Below, one piece after another: positions 11,723 to 12,104 of a stretch of 12,104 nt of DNA (positions within the stretch are counted from its first letter, which is position 1; every line of letters starts with the position of its first letter). This DNA comes from Porogramme epimiltina (lineage: Eukaryota; Basidiomycota; Agaricomycetes; Polyporales; Polyporaceae). The position numbers were made by a program, and so were the translations under genes. The DNA lies in the NCBI GenBank assembly GCA_900155495.1, contig FTLJ01001069.1, positions 1-12,104 on the forward strand, given 5' to 3'. The notes beneath the pieces were generated by a model. It was not told the DNA's origin. It made no database searches and saw nothing but the letters and a program-made list of their open reading frames with translations.

Positions 11723-12104
11723 ATGCATATATGTACCTCCAATGTATCGCACAGCTTTATAGACCAGAGGAAGGGGTCTTGATTGTCCGTTTGGTATCCC
11801 CAACGTCGCGCAGTAGCAGAACCATGCACATGCTAAAAAGGGAACTTGAAGGTGCAGCAAAGCAGGCTACCCCTCACAATGGGTGAATTCTCCGCTAACT
11901 CTGGTGCATCCTAGAGACATATATACTTGTTTCAGCTACTATAATACCTCGTGCTCATTCAAGTAAATTGGTCTGAGGAGATAAAATATTATCTCTGCGC
12001 AGATAGAAGAGATTCGTTGAGGCCACTAATGGCGTCTAAGAGCTAATTACACGCGGGTTGGAGTCCCTTTAGGGCCCACTCTAATTTCATTCTTGTCTCA
12101 TATA
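11723..12104. other. No gene recognised
   Basis: No long frame. GGTTGGAGTCC at 12056-12066 is one mismatch from a pol III B box, but no convincing A box or tRNA fold accompanies it. Confidence 0.4.

Noticed and set aside
12030..12085. A tRNA or SINE at the window end
   Set aside because: Only a one-mismatch B box is present. The stems do not pair and no A box is convincing.

Overview
The window looks like a gene-poor, repeat-rich stretch of a nuclear genome from a filamentous basidiomycete, probably an agaricomycete. The evidence is eukaryotic genes split by very short GT-AG introns (about 47-66 bases), a CT-rich TATA promoter, and coding remnants that best fit agaricomycete versions of conserved families. 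No bacterial operon, rRNA, CRISPR array or intact transposase is visible. Family assignments come from motif recognition, not a database search.

Layout. Bases 1-3060 hold no convincing gene. They carry three arrays of a CG-rich 10-base unit (about 380-452, 822-1030 and 1509-1630), a decayed tRNA-like segment (about 1311-1390) and a compact foldback element (2190-2357). Bases 3130-5857 (+) encode the only gene that reads as intact: a Cdc48/p97-type AAA+ ATPase. Eight exons can be joined into one open frame of 777 residues. Both ATPase modules keep their catalytic residues. The N-domain is divergent and lacks a GGMR-like step after Arg169, and the usual C-terminal acidic tail ending in D-D-L-Y is absent. 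A fourth array (6056-6192) lies just downstream.

Bases 6490-8700 (-) are a heavily broken internal fragment of a gene resembling UTP20, a large scaffold protein of the small-subunit processome. Bases 9450-10620 (-) are a broken copy of a fungal MuiA-like (DUF4140/DUF4139) gene. Introns are recognisable in both, so they are DNA-level duplicates, not reverse-transcribed copies. Between them is a GC-rich stretch with one unidentified protein-like frame. Bases 10824-11722 are bounded by inverted repeats beginning CAGTAAAAC, with TAAGG/CCTTA motifs near both ends, as in a non-autonomous hAT-like element. The last 380 bases show nothing firm.

The genes do not form a pathway. The main interest is one intact, altered Cdc48 paralog surviving among dead gene copies and small mobile or foldback repeats. 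I found no clear new defence or metabolic system.
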